Below are positions 26,733 through 41,765 of a stretch of 64,000 bases of DNA, piece after piece. Each line of letters begins with the position of its first letter. The first letter of the stretch is position 1. The notes beneath the pieces are model-generated. The model had not been told where the DNA came from. It worked only from the letters and a program-made list of their open reading frames with translations, and searched no databases. The translations under genes and the position numbers were made by a program. Origin of the DNA: Ziziphus jujuba (taxonomy: Eukaryota > Streptophyta > Magnoliopsida > Rosales > Rhamnaceae); assembly GCF_031755915.1 (NCBI RefSeq), contig NC_083380.1, positions 11,346,001-11,410,000 on the forward strand. The letters are read 5' to 3'.

Positions 26733-29700
26733 TTTTTTTTTTTTCTTCTTTTTTTTTGGGTTGGGTTGGCTTTCATACCATAAGGGTATACACTTTATCT
26801 TTTTATAAATTAAAGGAACCCAAGAATTTTTTGAGACAAAACTTAAGTATCATATAATTTTTCATTAGTGTCTATGTAATATTGACGTACAAACTATTAA
26901 TTAAGCGTATAATTTTTGAGACAAAATCATTAAAATCTTGGACAAAAACGAAAGGGTGATGATCAATTTTTGTGGATACTAATAGGGCAGTCGAATTTTA
27001 TAATAGGATATGCAGAAGATTTTCCATGTTATTATAATTGGTTTTGGGAGAGACATAAGCTTGTGGAGAATCAATATTATTCCTAATGCATGGCAGTTTT
27101 TCATCACGTTTCTTAACTCTAATTCGGCCGCTTAATTTTCATTAAGCTTCTTTTTATTAAATAAAAACATTTTCATAATGTTTGAGTTTATTATGGGACT
27201 GAAGTCATCAAGATATTCTCGCTTTAAATTGTATTATATATTTATGTGACATTAGATTATTGAGAAGCTAAACTTAGTGCAAATGCTAAAAGTATGCTTA
27301 TGTGCTAGCTTTGATTAATATTCTATGGGCCAGTTAGAATAATCCCATTTATTCTATAATTTGACTTTCTATTCATGGGTTGTTGTACTTTCCACTTGCA
27401 ATAAAGATTTGATATGTTCCCAAAGAATAATTTCGAGTGATAAATTTGTTCCTTTCAGAAAAAGAAGAAGTTGTTAAGATTTTATTTTCCTTCTAGTAAT
27501 TAATATATCCTCTTTTTTTTTTTTTTGGGTAAACAGTAATATACATATGTATATATATCCTGTAAATTCATAAAAAATAAAAATAAAAACTAATCAACAA
27601 AAACCAAAAAAAATTTAGAATAATTCTTAAATTAATAACTGCAGTTATAAATTAGGAAATATTGTAACGATAAAAAAAAAATAGTTATAACTGAAATGAA
27701 GTGATAAAAAAAATATTTTATAAAACAAAATAAAATAATTGTGAAGTGACAAATAAAAATAAGCTTTTCTATGGTGACATTTAAGAAAAACCCATAATTG
27801 ATTAAAAGAAGAAGAAGTTTTTATTTTTCGATGAAAAAAATTAAAAAAAGAAGAAGAAGAAGAAGAAGAAGAAGTTTGGTTTTCCCACAAGGATTTCTTT
27901 ATTTTTCTCTTCTTTAAAATATAGTACATTTTTGCATGTAAAATTTTAAAAATTGAAAATTATATATAGTTTAAAATTTCCATAATAAACACATTTTTTT
28001 TATTTATTCAAATCATTACGAGAGATTAATTATAAATTAGAAGAATCGCATGGAACAGTTTAAAAAACTATAGATTACGTAGGAAGCAAAAAGATTCTTG
28101 GTAAACCAAAAGGAGTTAAGCATAGCAGAAAGACTGAAAAAACAAAGGCATTATTATAAGGAAAAGAAACTTCCATTAACGCAGCCTACAGAATATAGAA
28201 ATGGGGATTAGAGAAAGCGAAATAATAAGAATAATTGCTTAAAGAAATATATATATATATATAATTATAAAAACTAAAATATAAAGAAAAGTGGGACAGT
28301 TCCCGTTGTCTACTCTACCCTATTCACAAAGTCCCTCTATCGTTCTCTATTACACTCTTCTTCACCGAAGATCACTTTCCTTTTCTTTCCCATTTACTGT
28401 TTTTAACCATTTTCATTCAATGAACCCTATAACCACTCTCTACTATTAACGCGTGGCTATCAACCCATCTTCAATTAAAATTGTCAAAGTTTCATTTAAA
28501 AAATAATAATAAAATAAAATTGTCAATTGACCTTTTTGTTTTTTAAAAAAAAAAGGGATGCACATGTAGAAGCTTGCCCAAAAAAAAAAAAGGGAGAGAA
28601 AAAAAAAACTTCATATACAGTATTTTTGTGTTTATAATTTAATCTATAAATTTAATTTACATATATGTGTGTTAAATATATATACATGATGAAATTTATT
28701 TATAAAAAAAAAATCTAAACAGAAAAAAAATATTTTTTTAAATGAAATATAATTTTATAATTGGTTGAGCAAAACTGAGAATAAAAATATTAAAATTGGG
28801 ATACAAAATCTACATCTTATATACATATATATATATATTAAAATGACTACAGGGGGATTAATAGAGATAGAGACATAGCCCCACTAATAAAACTATTATT
28901 TTGTTTTTTATAATTTTGAATTCAAATTTTCCATTCAGGGAAAAAAATTACAAATCATTCTAAAAATAAAAAAAAAATTGCATGGGAATATGTAACAAAA
29001 AAAAAATTAATTGAACTAATTCATGCAATTGTTTGTATTGATCCATAAATATTGAAATATCCAATATTAAAATTCTTGAATGTATTCACACATACGAAAA
29101 AAAAAAAAAATCTTCTAAACAAGGTTGTAAAATTTATGTTGGACAATTAATGATGTGACATTTTTTTTTTAACTATAGAAAACAATGTAAAAAGAAAAAA
29201 ATTAAAAATAGAATGATACTTCGTCTTTGTCCAACATAAGCTTTTTAAATATGTTGTTTAGAAAAATCACTTCCCTGTTGACTTATTTATTTTCTATATA
29301 TTTTAATTGTTGACTTATTTTACTGGATATATGTATATATTGAGTATACCTAGATGAGTATATACACTAATTAATATTAATTATTAATAAAGGATATATA
29401 ATATATATATATATTAAGATATAATAAAATAAATAAGTATATATACTAATTAATATTAATTATTAGTAAACGATATATAATGTATATATACTAAGATATA
29501 ATAAAATAAAATAATAAAATAAGGCATTAATATATATTTATGGTCTTTTTCACTAGGTGGGAGGCAAATGAGAGTGGGGAGAGTGATGATCTAGTGGTCA
29601 TGGAAATTTCAACTCATGGTCTTTGTCGTGGAGTATCTTTGACAAAACACTTTTGACTATAGTCAACGGGAAAGTGAAATCGACGCGCTGAAGCAATCGC

Positions 29701-29750
29701 GTGAATAAAAAATTCAATGACCAGGGAGTGAAAAGAAGCGAAACTCAGGA

Positions 29751-29787
<37 letters not shown>

Positions 29788-30071
29788 CCTCCAGTTTCTC
29801 TTGTATGTACGCTAAAAATTCCACTTCCCAAGAGAGCCCCAGAAAATTAATTTTAAATTAAAAATTAATTATTATTTATTAATTTAAATGTATTTATTTA
29901 TTTATTTATTTTTTCAAACTAAAATATAAACATTTCTCTGTGTGCGCTCCCTCTTCTGCCTCACACTTCCACTGACCCTGACTCTTTCTCCTCTCTCTCT
30001 TATTTTTCTCTTTTTTCCTTTGTGTCTCAGAGTCGGGCTAAGCTAAGCTGATCTTCTTCTCTTCGGAAACA
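25927..30071. other. AT-rich intergenic region between divergent DPH7 and KNOX genes
   Basis: No gene is visible in about 4.1 kb. It holds (TTC)n and poly-T at about 26697-26756, (AAG)n at about 27848-27873, several (TA)n tracts and a near-duplicated ATAATTAATATTAATTATTA block at about 29365-29390 and 29447-29470. The last ~350 bp (from about 29700) look like the KNOX leader. Confidence 0.6.
29754..29783. repeat. (CT)n microsatellite in the probable KNOX 5' leader
   Basis: About 15 CT units, 290 bp before the KNOX ATG; a second CT-rich stretch is at 29990-30000. Confidence 0.85.
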
Positions 30072-31480
30072 ATGATGGATAATCCGTACGGAATCGACAC
30101 AACGGCGGGGTTTTCCGACCAGTCGTCAATGGAGGTTCCGGGAAGCTTTGTTGCTCCGGCGGATTACTTGAGTTTTGAAGGAATCGGGGATCGGGTACCT
30201 TCATTCGGATCCGACCCGATATTTTCGGGTTCGTCGTCTACGGCGGCGGTTTCGGATGAAGCTTCAATGGTGGTGGCTGCCGAAATTCAGAGAGGAACAT
30301 CGTCGGTGGATGATGAGGTTTCACGTGTAATTAGGGAGAAAATCGCTTCTCATCCTCTTTACCCAAAGCTTCTTCAAGCTTACATCGATTGTCAAAAGGT
30401 CCAAGTTTGCTTTTACACCGCCCAAAATAAAATAAAAATGATTCGTTTGGTTGCTGAGAAAACTAAAAGAGAAAATTAATTATGAATTTAGTGATGGTTT
30501 TACCGGCTCGAATTACTTTGCGTTCCCAAAAAAAATGATGAAAAGTTAGTACAAAAATTTTGAAAAACTGGAAAATGAGACTGAAGTTTTTAGGTGGTGG
30601 GTTGGACTATATAAATTTTCAGATTTCCAGGTTGCTTAAAAAACGGCATTTCTCTTTGCTTAATTCAGTTAATTTTTTTCTTAGCTTTTTTTTTTTTTTT
30701 TTTTCTCAGTAGCCAAACAAACATATATAGCATTGACATGAAACAGTTTATGAAAGAAGCTTCTCGTGCTGGTGCAGTTATAGATTTCCAACTTCTTTCA
30801 GTAGTCGCGTTTAGTGTGTGTGCTTTTTAATCTTCCAACCGCGAATTTTTCGGGCAGTTTGATAATTCGTAGCGCGCCTCTTGAAGCTTCTTTCTCTTTT
30901 CTCTTTTTTGATTCAAAGATTGCGCTCTAATTGTGTACGCTGCTTAACGTTTCTTGCTAGTCTATGCGTGCATATATGTATATATATATATATATATATA
31001 TTACTTTTTTTTTTTTTTTTTTGGGTGAATTTCAGGTTGGAGCGCCACCAGAGATTGCTTGTTTATTGGACGAAATCCGGCGAGAAAACGAGGTTTGCAA
31101 AAGAACCGCCGTTTCAACTTCAGTAGTTACGGACCCTGAGCTCGACGACTTCATGGTGTTTTTCTCTTCATCTTCTTTCTTCCAAAAACCCTAGCTAAAA
31201 TCCTTAATTCTTCCTTTATTATTATTCTTATTATTTATTTATTTATTTTTTTCTGTTTGAAGGAAACGTACTGCGAAATACTGGTGAAATACAAATCGGA
31301 TCTCGCAAGGCCGTTCGATGAAGCTACAAATTTTTTGAACAAGATCCAGACGCAGCTCAACACTCTCTGCACCACTAGTAGTGCATCCAGAAGCTACGTT
31401 TCCGGTCTTTCTCTCTTTCTCTTTTCTCACTCTATCACTATAGTTTTAATATATTTTACTTGTTGGTCTTGTTTTTTTAG

Positions 31481-31517
<37 letters not shown>

Positions 31518-32381
31518 TTTTCCTAATATGGTCGTGTTTATGTTGATGTTATGGCCGATCTAAATGGAGGCTGGTGCTATAATGTTTAAAAACAAAAATG
31601 GATCACTGAAAATAGGCGCACGTTAGCACGAAAGCGCGGGTTAGAAGGACAAAACTCACATGAAGAACAGTGGTCGTTTTAATTCCTATAGTCTCTGAGT
31701 TTTCCCTTTATTGGTTTCTGATCAAAAACCTGTGTCTTTGAGAATAAAAAAGTGGGTGAGTTTTCAGTCAGAAATATATGGCTAGCCATTTACAGCACAG
31801 ACCAACAACAATAACCCTAGATGTGGAAGAAACCAGCTCTTTTCTTGGAAAGCGACCTGGATTGACTTCTGTAGGAAGAGGGTTTATTATTATTATTTTT
31901 TAAGGTTTTAAGATTGCTTCCAGACACCGGTTAGGAGGGCAAATATTATAAATGTAAAAAAAAAAAAAAAGGTTTTAAGATTGCTATTGTAAATATTCTT
32001 ATTATTTCTATTTTTTTTTTAAGGTTTTTAAGATTGCTTTGAGACACCGGGTTAGGTTTTAAGATTGCTTCGAGACAACCGTGGTAGTATGGAGATATTG
32101 TAAATGATAAAAAATAAAAATAAAAAAGGGTTTTAAGATTGCTCTTAAGAAGATTGCTGATAACATATATACATACGTGTATATATATATATATATGTTG
32201 ATATCCATGGATAATCAATCTCCTTTCAATGCATATTTACCAAAAAAAAAAAAAAGATCTCCTTTCAATGCAATATGAGTAGTAGTTAAGACCACCATAA
32301 AGACAATGAGTTTGGTAATAATAACAAAATGTTTTTCTTTTTTATTCTTTTAGTCCGGTATTGCTTGTACATATATATATG

Positions 32382-32412
<31 letters not shown>

Positions 32413-34927
32413 TTTTTCCTCTCTTTCGAGTGATTTTATATTATCTCATTTATTTTTACAGCAGAAAGTTCTTTTCAAAAATAATTTTCTTTCCTCTCTA
32501 CAGTATGAAAACTAACTACTGATTCCGAGTAGACATTTGTCTTTGAAAATACAAATTTTCAGAGTTCCAATGATGGCATTAGCAGCCAATAGAACTTAGA
32601 AGCCCGAGGGACTGGTTTTGGAAATTTGTGAAGAATTATTGGTGGGTTTGGTTTTGCTTTTTAATATTCTAGGCCAAATATATCAACATATGCATAGATT
32701 TGAGGATAACTTAACTCAAATAGTTCTGATTATGTTTAGGTTTCTAAATTATGTTAGAATAATATGAAAAGTTTTATGGATAATGAAACCATATATACAT
32801 ATATATATAAAATATTCTTAAATATTACACCAGAATATATATATATATATATAAATATATTCTAAAATAAATATAACTACCCGTCAATAAAATTTAGTAT
32901 GTAATACCTTTTATTTGTAGAGTTGTGCTGGCTTAGGTTGTAATTGGGCTCACATTTGTACTGGGCATTGCTTTATATATACATGTAAACATTAATACAA
33001 CCAATGCTAGAATTAGTTTTATAATTTGTCTGTGCTTTTAGTATTATAATGTTGATGAAGTAATTTGTATATTTATAGTTCAAGGACAAATATGTTACAA
33101 ATATGCTAGCTCGTATCCTTCCCTAAAGTTATGTCTGATAGGAATAAGATTAGAGTCGTGTGTGTGCGCTGTAATTCTTACTTTAGTGCGGAAAAATGAC
33201 AACTATGGTTTTTAGTGAGCAAAGTATTGCTTCTTAATAAGCTTTTTGGGTGCAATTATAAATGTCCGTTATTTGCATATTTCTAACAACTAGAGCATTC
33301 TTTTCCATCTGTTTTATTAAATTAATTGTTTGGTTTTAGTATCTAGATCTTTATGCCAATGGAGCATGACTTAAAAGTGCATGCAATGGGAGGAAATTAA
33401 TAACACGCCTGGGAAAAGGTGTTGAGATTAGATCAAATCTGCAATCTGAGTTAAAAAAGTCTTTTTAATTGTTTTCTTTCCACATAAAAAGTACTTGTGA
33501 GGAATAGTTGCAGGCAGTTTTATATGTATGTAATGAAACTCAAGCTTAAAAGAAATCACTTTTCCCATAATCATCCCCATCATCAACACAAGTAGATTCC
33601 TAATCGAATCTTGCAAAGAACACGAGAATATCACAACAGAGAGAAGTACATTGTGTTATGTTTTCAAAATATTATGTTTGCTCGTGCTGGATGACCAATC
33701 TCATATTCCTTTGATCACTGTTGATCTCGTACTTTTGAGGTTGTGTCTATACATATAAAATGCTCAAATACATAGGTTCTTGCACTTGCAACAGATGGAC
33801 TTTGTCGAGGATATTTTTTTTTAATCATATACTTTTAGCAACCAACCCTCAACGGTATGGATATAGTATGGTCACATGCAATTTTTAGTTTCACTTTGTC
33901 GAAGACAGCTGCTCTTTTCATGCAGTGTATCTAGATGTGTGGCTTGGGGATTATGGATTTGTTATGGTAGTAAGAGCTGTACCAGTTTGAAATGAAAATT
34001 TAATGATTAATATAATTGGTTTGGGCAGATGCATTAAACTATAATTAAATCCAAAATGTACGTCACAGCCAAATGAGCAGCCTAGTTAGTTTGACATATT
34101 TTGAATTGGGTTTGAGTGCTTTCTGCCAACTGTATGGTTGAGCAGGTTGTTTTGAATTTCTGATAGACAAGGGCTCCCTATAAAGACTTATATGAAGAAA
34201 TGGATCTAGTAGAGGTTATTTATTTATTTATCAGTACTATATTATTTAATATAGTAAGAACTGGTTTTTGTTTGAAGCTACAGACTATGAATCTTTGGTT
34301 GCTTCTGCCAAATTGATATTTCCAATGTTTAGAAATTTTCTCCAATCTTTTCCTGAAGAAAAATCTCTAAGAACACACTTAAGAAAATGTCGTTCAATGA
34401 TTTATTGAAGATCTAATTCTTTGTTAGAAAAAGTAACTTGTTGATAATATAATAACTTGGATGACTTATTTATGTTTGTTTACTTATTGTAGCATTTGTA
34501 CTGTTATTTGGTAATCTACATCATTTACGATGACACCACTTTGGTTTATGTCCGTGCATGCAATGATTTACAACTGTGGGGGGAGGCTTTGCTAGTCATT
34601 ACACAAATTTGTACGTAATGTACCACAAAATCAGGCCTGTATCTGTATGATGAATCACGTGTTGTTCAAGTAATTTATTGACTCTTAAGAAGCTTCATTA
34701 ATAGTTCTAGATTTTTTTTCTTTTTTCCTTCCTTTTTTTTTTTTGGAGACTTAAAGGGAGAGAAAAGACAGGTGACTTTCAAGAGTAGGAAACCATCTAT
34801 ATTGCATATGTGTCTTTTAGACTACTTAGGTCCTTTTGACTTCCTATGCAAACAAGTTGGAAATGTCCTGTTATCTTATTTCATTTGTGTGTGTAGGCAA
34901 CTTCCTCCACAATAGCATTTCTATATG

Positions 34928-34958
<31 letters not shown>

Positions 34959-36227
34959 ACACATGTAGAAAATCTCTCATCAGGGATATTTTCATACAGG
35001 GAACACATATTCTCATATTATCCTAGACAAATTCCGGATAATAAGTCCCAGATGAGAGAAAAAAAAAATATTTATATATATATATATATAATATGTTTTT
35101 GGCATGTTTATGAAGTTTTTCCCAAACAATCTAAACCTAACCATTTGAACTCTTCATTCTGGTTTTGAGCTGTATATATAAGCAGGATGCTAGTTTGTTA
35201 ACAGTAAACATTCCTCAGTTCAGCCTATCTTGCTTCTGAAAAGAGTTGTGTTGTCATTCTTACTCCTGCTTAGCACCCAATTTTTTCTTGTCCTTACTGA
35301 AAATTTACAATATCCAAAGAGGAATGCGCTTAAGTTGTTCCGCTCATGTATATCTGCAATTAAAGTTTATGTGCTTAGTTGCCTTAATTTTATGTCATAG
35401 TTTTGGACTGTTTATTGTTCAGAATTATTCAAATTTCCCATTCTAATGCTTTATATGGTGTCCCTTCTTAGATCTGGTTATATATATCATATATGAGTCC
35501 TAGTTATTATCAGCATTCGGCAGATAAAGGTTGGAACTGATTGAGTAGTCTATTTTGAGTGTGGTTTCGGACTTTCTGCATGTTACCATACCACCATGTT
35601 CTTTAGCTTTGCAATTGGAGAGAAGTCAACTCAGATTTAGGATACAGACCAAATGCTTAGCTTGCATGACCAAATTGCGTGTTTTTGCTTTTATTTGGAT
35701 TGGAGATCTCAAGCAGTAACATTCTAATTGCGTATATCATTGAACTAAAAGGAAAAGTGTTCATATGCTAACTATGTTGTAGTTATTAAGTCTTTTGATG
35801 ATTCACTAGGAAAGTTACCCATTTTTGTCAAGTTTGTTTCCAGGAAACACTTGTTGCTCTAGGCTAAGAGTATATGGAGCTTAATGCTAAATAGTCTGTT
35901 CTGGTTTTCTGCTACCTTACTCAAATTGTTGATATTTTGTGTGTTTTATTTATTTATTTATTTATTTTGTTCACCTAGGTTCATAATAGCGCGAGAGGAA
36001 AAATATTTTGTTTTATTTATTTATTTATTTTTTATACTGGCATATTATGGTAGTTAATTCTGTCCCAAAATCCTCTATCTTTGTGATTTGTCCCAAAGTT
36101 CTCTATATTTGTGGTGCTGCTTTTGCCTACTATGTGGTAGCTAAGAAAATAAATTCTTAATATAGAGGTGAGGTTTCTAAAATTGCAAGTGGTTTTTCTT
36201 TATATTCTCCATCAAACTTTCTCCTCA

Positions 36228-36261
<34 letters not shown>

Positions 36262-38093
36262 AGTATGTATATATATATATGTGTGTGTGTGTGTGTTATA
36301 AACTTCTTCTTTTGAGTGAAATATATATTATAAATTTAATAAAAAAATACAGAGAATTGAACAAAGGAACTTAGTTGGAATATGAAATATATGTATTTCT
36401 TATCCATCTCTTTTCTTATCTAATTTAGTTATCCTCTAAATGCTAGAAAAATAATTATTTTGCAATAAATACGCCTGCAATGTTATTAATATTATATTTT
36501 GTGTAAGATATACTATGTTACTATTATTAGTATTACTTCCTAGATTAGGATGAAAAAAATACGTAGGTGGCAAGTACGTAGGTGGGGGTTAAGACTTTTA
36601 AGGAAGGGCACAATCGGGAGAAAAAAAAAAAAAAAACAAAAAAAAAAAAGCTCATGCAAATTGGGGAATCATTGTCGGCAAGAGACTCCCGTATTTTGCG
36701 GTGGGAGCAGCCAGCTTTTGACATTGAAACGACGCTGCTTCCTTTGCCTATGTGGCTCTGTCCCCACCACAACTCTCTCTCTCTCTCTTTTTGTTTTTGT
36801 TTTTAAATTTTATTTTACGTCATTTTGAATGTTCCATCTTAATGGGCTTTTTCAGTACCACAGCGCTCACGTCTCGTCTGCTCTGCACATATTATTAACT
36901 ATTCTTTATAACATGGATTCGGATCTCGGGTCAGCTCGATACGGGCCGAAACAAGAAAAGAGAACCAGTTGAAAACCTCAGAGTGTTTGCTTTATTTATT
37001 TATTTATTATATTTATATTTATTTATGCAATGATGGGAAATTGGGTTAGAGTTTGAATCTAGAGAGTGAGTGTTTGAACAGCGTGCCTTGCGGGGTTAAA
37101 ATATTTTGATGATGTTTTTTGACACGGCCGTACATCATCACTCACACTGACTGTGATACGACACAACAAACCTCTGAATCTTTCTCTTCTTTTTATTTAA
37201 TTTTTTTCTATTTTATTGTTTCTTTTTTAGCCTTTATCCTTTTCACTGTCTTTGGATTTTTGGATACGGAGGTGGGGACCCAGCACTTCTATGTAACATG
37301 GGCTTAGTGATACATCACATCCCCATGGAAACATGAGATCATGCCTTCCATGTTTTCATGGCTTTTTGTGGCCCCCACTGCCTGTTCTCCTCTTGTCCAA
37401 TCATCTTTTTTTTGTTTTTTTTTTTTTTTAAACTTTTCATTGTCCGTTGTTTTTTGACTTGGGCAATTTCATTTTAATCTAAAAAATTTTGTACTATTTT
37501 AATCTCATTTATTAACGTTCATATGGAAATATTTGATTGTAGATGAAACTGGTGGATCGTCAGAGGAAGATCTAAGCGGAGGGGAGATAGATATACAGGA
37601 TAATTGTCAACGAAGAAACGAAGATCGAGAGCTTAAGGACAAGCTTATGCGTAAATATAGTGGTTATATTAGCACTCTAAAACATGAATTCTGTAAGAAG
37701 AAGAAGAAGGGCAAGTTACCAAAAGAAGCAAGGCAAACCTTACTTGATTGGTGGAACATTCACTATAAATGGCCATATCCAACGGTAAAAAATTAAATAA
37801 AATACTAATCTTTAATATGAATTTGAAATTGGTTTTGTAATTAAGTATTTAAAATATTGTTTTTTTAGCCAAAAAAAAAAAAAAGTATTTAAAATATTGT
37901 TTGTGATTGTGTTGTGTTTGTTTATTGAATGTAGGAAGCCGACAAGATTGCATTGGCACAGTTGACAGGTTTGGATCAGAAACAGATAAACAACTGGTTT
38001 ATTAATCAAAGGAAACGCCATTGGAAACCATCAGAGAATATGCAATTTGCTATTATGGATAGCATCTATGGTCCATTCTGCATGAATGACTGA
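30072..38093 (+). CDS. KNAT2/KNAT6: Class I KNOX homeobox protein, KNAT2/KNAT6 type (329 aa; exons 30072-30398, 31036-31155, 31263-31404, 37543-37784, 37935-38093)
   Basis: Nuclear TALE homeodomain transcription factor that in other plants works with BELL partners to keep meristem and boundary cells undifferentiated. Five exons join in phase to 329 residues. KNOX1 is at ~82-126 ([20 protein letters not shown]), KNOX2 at ~142-190 ([20 protein letters not shown]), an acidic linker at ~200-216, ELK at ~226-247 ([20 protein letters not shown]) and the homeodomain at ~248-310 with the PYP three-residue loop extension and recognition helix [12 protein letters not shown]. The intron splitting the homeodomain just after PYPT is the usual KNOX position. 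The end [11 protein letters not shown] resembles KNAT2/KNAT6 rather than STM or BP, which is why I place it there; the choice between the two is open. Intron 3 is 6138 bp and probably holds control elements. Confidence 0.93.
31482..31514. repeat. (GT)n microsatellite in KNOX intron 3
   Basis: About 16 TG units directly after the third exon. Confidence 0.85.
31902..32151. repeat. Degenerate minisatellite in KNOX intron 3
   Basis: The phrase GGTTTTAAGATTGCT occurs at about 31903, 31972, 32024 (with an extra T), 32055 and 32130. It is often followed by TCGAGACACCGG-like sequence and GTAAAT, and A-rich stretches lie between units. Unit length is irregular, about 30-75 bp. Confidence 0.65.
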
Positions 38094-38721
38094 TATCCAT
38101 TGGCGGTTTGTTTGTCCCTCCATCTTTTCTTTTTTCTGTAAATTTTTTCAGCATGACATTTTTGCTAATGCATGGTTAAATTGCTTTGCATATTTGTTAG
38201 TTTGTAACTCCTCTACATTTTTACCCTTTTTTGCTAACAAAGAAACAATTTCACAACCAGTGGAAAAGTTGAGCTTGGGCTTTGTTTTTAGCTTGAATTA
38301 GAACCTTTGCCAAATGGGCCAATGACTTTTACAAAAATAGGCCCTGTAGGTCCCCAAGAACTCAAGTCAAAAGTTTATGCCATTATTAGTTGAGTAAACC
38401 CATGAATGAATATTTTTCAATTTTTACACTCATTTTGATTCGAAATTTTTAGCAAGTTTGTCAACTATGCCATTCTCATATTGACTTGGGTGTTGTGGGT
38501 TGGTCAATGGCAATCAGGATCCGGATTTGTCCACCATTTTAGATTTGGATAGAAAACCAAGTTGAAAAGAGAAAGGAAAAAAGGATCAAAGTCTTTGGGG
38601 CATGATGAACGTTTTGGTTTTGATGTCGCTATAAAATATTCCGGTGATTATATTTCACATTGACGAAAAGTGTCTACTAAGGAAGACCTTTATTGTCATG
38701 ATAAAAAAGAAAAACAAATAA

Positions 38722-38752
<31 letters not shown>

Positions 38753-41731
38753 GTGGAAGACTTTAAGAATCTACTTGAAGTTTGTAGATTGACTTTAATT
38801 TAGAGTGAAAAAATAGACTTTGCAGATTGACAAAGCTGCTTGAAGTTTGATATAATTCCATTTATGCCACGTATCACTTTTCTATCTCGATTCTGTAATT
38901 CTAATATCATGTCAAACCACTTTTTTATATGGAAGGTTAAGTTTATAGGATATGAATCTATAATAGTTTATGTACTTTATTAAAATCTATCAACTTTTCA
39001 GTTATGAAATCCCAACCTAGTATCTCAGGTTTGCCAGTTGTAATCCAAAATGAAATTTTCTTCTTTGTTGAATAGTATGCAAGATTTTCTCATTCTTGTG
39101 GAGTTAAACTTGCCAAATCGTATGTCCATGCCACGACAATTAAAAAATATTGGAAAATAACAAACAAAAATAAAATGATATATGAATGAGTAAAACTTAT
39201 TTTTCATGGTTTCAACATTTTATTGACCTTATGATTTAGCTTTATGTTTTTTTGTTATTAAACATTGGAGTTTAAAGGGTTGAAATTTAAAAATTAATTA
39301 ATGGTTTAAATAAGTTTAGTAACATGATAAAATCTTATTTAAATAAAATAAATTTTGTAAGAACCTAATGAACTATAATTGTATTTTTAAATCTTAATTA
39401 TTTAAATCAAATTAAATTGACTCAGTTGACATTCACATCTACATTTTGGAGGAAGTTAGATATGTATGCATGCATAAAGTAGGAATAAAAATTAGAGTTT
39501 GTTTAATTAAAATTTTAATAATATTTGGTTAGGAGGCAAACAAAGAAAACCTAATTAATTAGTATAGTAACGACCAAATATGCGCGTTTATCTTTTATTC
39601 TAGGAAATAGAAAAACAAAACAAAATCCAAGTTGCATCATCTCCCTCCCAAGGAAAATTGAAATTTTTAAAAGCCCAAGAATATGGTTGTTTGACGAGAA
39701 TTTTGTGGTCGATTTTAAATTTGAGTTTTGCCAAAAAAATAAAAAAAATTAATAAATGCATTGTTTCCAAGATTAGAAAGTTCCCTTTTGTATATCAAAT
39801 TTTTAATTACAATCTATTTTGATATTTTATATGTTCAAGTTGAGTTTTTAAAAAAATTGGAGCATATGATATTGATAACAAAGTAGGCCTAAAAAAATAA
39901 TTTTATTGATAGGTCACGTGAAGTTTACTCATTATAAACACACATGAAGAGGACTTCTTTTGTTATACAAAGTAGGGTTCTCATATTGTTGTCCATCATC
40001 CAAAACATAACTCTATAAACTCTATAATGTCAAAAGCTCAAGCATGCATTAAAAATGATATATTAAAAATCAATATATTTTAGCAGCATGCTAATATTTT
40101 TAGTGTGCTTATTTTAATTTTTTATTGAACTTATTTATTTTAATAATTCAACCAATATATATTATTGTTTATTTGTGAAGTATTTTAAAGCAAATGATCC
40201 TACAACGAAAGAGTCAGCTTCTTGGCCTTTCTGCCTCGTAGTTTTGGTAAATGAATTTGAGCAGAGTGACATTTTAACCTCTTGTCAGCCTAATGCTTAC
40301 TGTATGGAAACAATTTAAACTTTTTGGTGTATATCCACTATGAAAAAAATATATATTTCAGAAAAAAAAAAATACATCAAAAAATAATAGACAATATCTA
40401 TTATAGGGCTTCTGAAAGGAATGGAATACATGTATGAATGAAGAGCTTGGAAGTTGAAACTTCTAAGCTACAAATTCATCATTTCAAAAGCAAATATTGT
40501 TTGTTATCTTTATATTAATCATGGGTTCGTTTCTTGAACAGTAAGGGGATTGATATTGCTTGTCAATCAAGACTACTTTTTTATTTTGTTTTTTAACGAG
40601 AATACAGTGAAAGCATGGGTTTGGATATTTGCTATAATTTCAAAGCTTCTAAGGTGATTTCACTCCAAGAGTGATAAAATAAAAATTAAAAAAATAAAAG
40701 AAAAAAGAAACAAGCAGTATTCGATCAACCTTACCTTTTTGTAGACTTTGACACCATAAAATTGAAAATGGTTCAAGAACTATATAAGTTTCTCTGTTTC
40801 TTCGGTATAATTCCATGTTGACTTGGGGGGTGAGTATCTCCAATTGGAGGATTTTTTTTTTCCTCCTTGAATCAGAAGTTGGATTAAATTGTCAAATAAT
40901 CTTGATATTATTTCTTTTTGCAATTATCTAATGAACTTTGTCAAGTTTTGCCAAAAGCTCAAAATTGTAAACTATATAGAACAAAAAATCAAAGTTTTCC
41001 AAGAAAATGCTCCCAAATCCCTGAAATAGATTTCATGTTTAACACACCAAGAACTCCAAAAAAGACGTTAATAAAAAAAAATAAAAAAAAGAAAGAAAGA
41101 AAATTGATCCAACTCTTGTAGTGGAACCTGATAAAGGAATGGTCTATATTTCCAATTTTTATTTCTAAGCATAAAAAAATATTTCTTAATACCTTAATTG
41201 AAGTTTTTAACTTAGTTAATGTTCAAGAAAAGTACATATAAAACCTATCCTAATCAACAATTATCAAATCCAAAGACCATAAATTTAAGATTCTTAACAA
41301 ATTTATATGGGGCGAAGTGGGTCAATTTTGCATATAGAATTTCCAAGAAGCTGTTACGATACAAGAAGATGTTACGATACAAGAAGATTCTAAGTACGAA
41401 GGAATTTCTAGTTGAAAGCTTGTGGCTCCAAATGTGTCAAAATAAAATAAAATAAAATAAAATAAAAGTCCCATTTTGGCGGCTATTAATGTCTTTGAAA
41501 TATCAAATTGTAGGCTTCCATGTGTAAAATGCTGTAGCAGACAAAGAAATAGTTAGAGAGAGAGCAAAACATAGTTTGACATGGAAAAATCCCACATGGC
41601 GTTCTAACTATTAAATTCTCTATTATGCGTTCATTTTAACAATATTTTCTAAATAAAGAAAACAAACATAAAAATCCAGATCATCCACTTCTTTTATTTT
41701 AATTTTTTATTCTGTCCTCCTTCAGTCCTTC

Positions 41732-41765
<34 letters not shown>

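Larger units (their letters stand above)
31405..37542 (+). other. 6.1 kb intron 3 of the KNOX gene
   Basis: Bounded by CCG|GTCTTT and TTGTAG|ATGAAA, phase 1 on both sides. No coding element is visible. It contains a GT microsatellite, a minisatellite, several (TA)n runs (about 32369-32404, 34926-34948, 36230-36255) and long unremarkable AT-rich stretches. Long introns at this position are known in class I KNOX genes. Confidence 0.8.
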
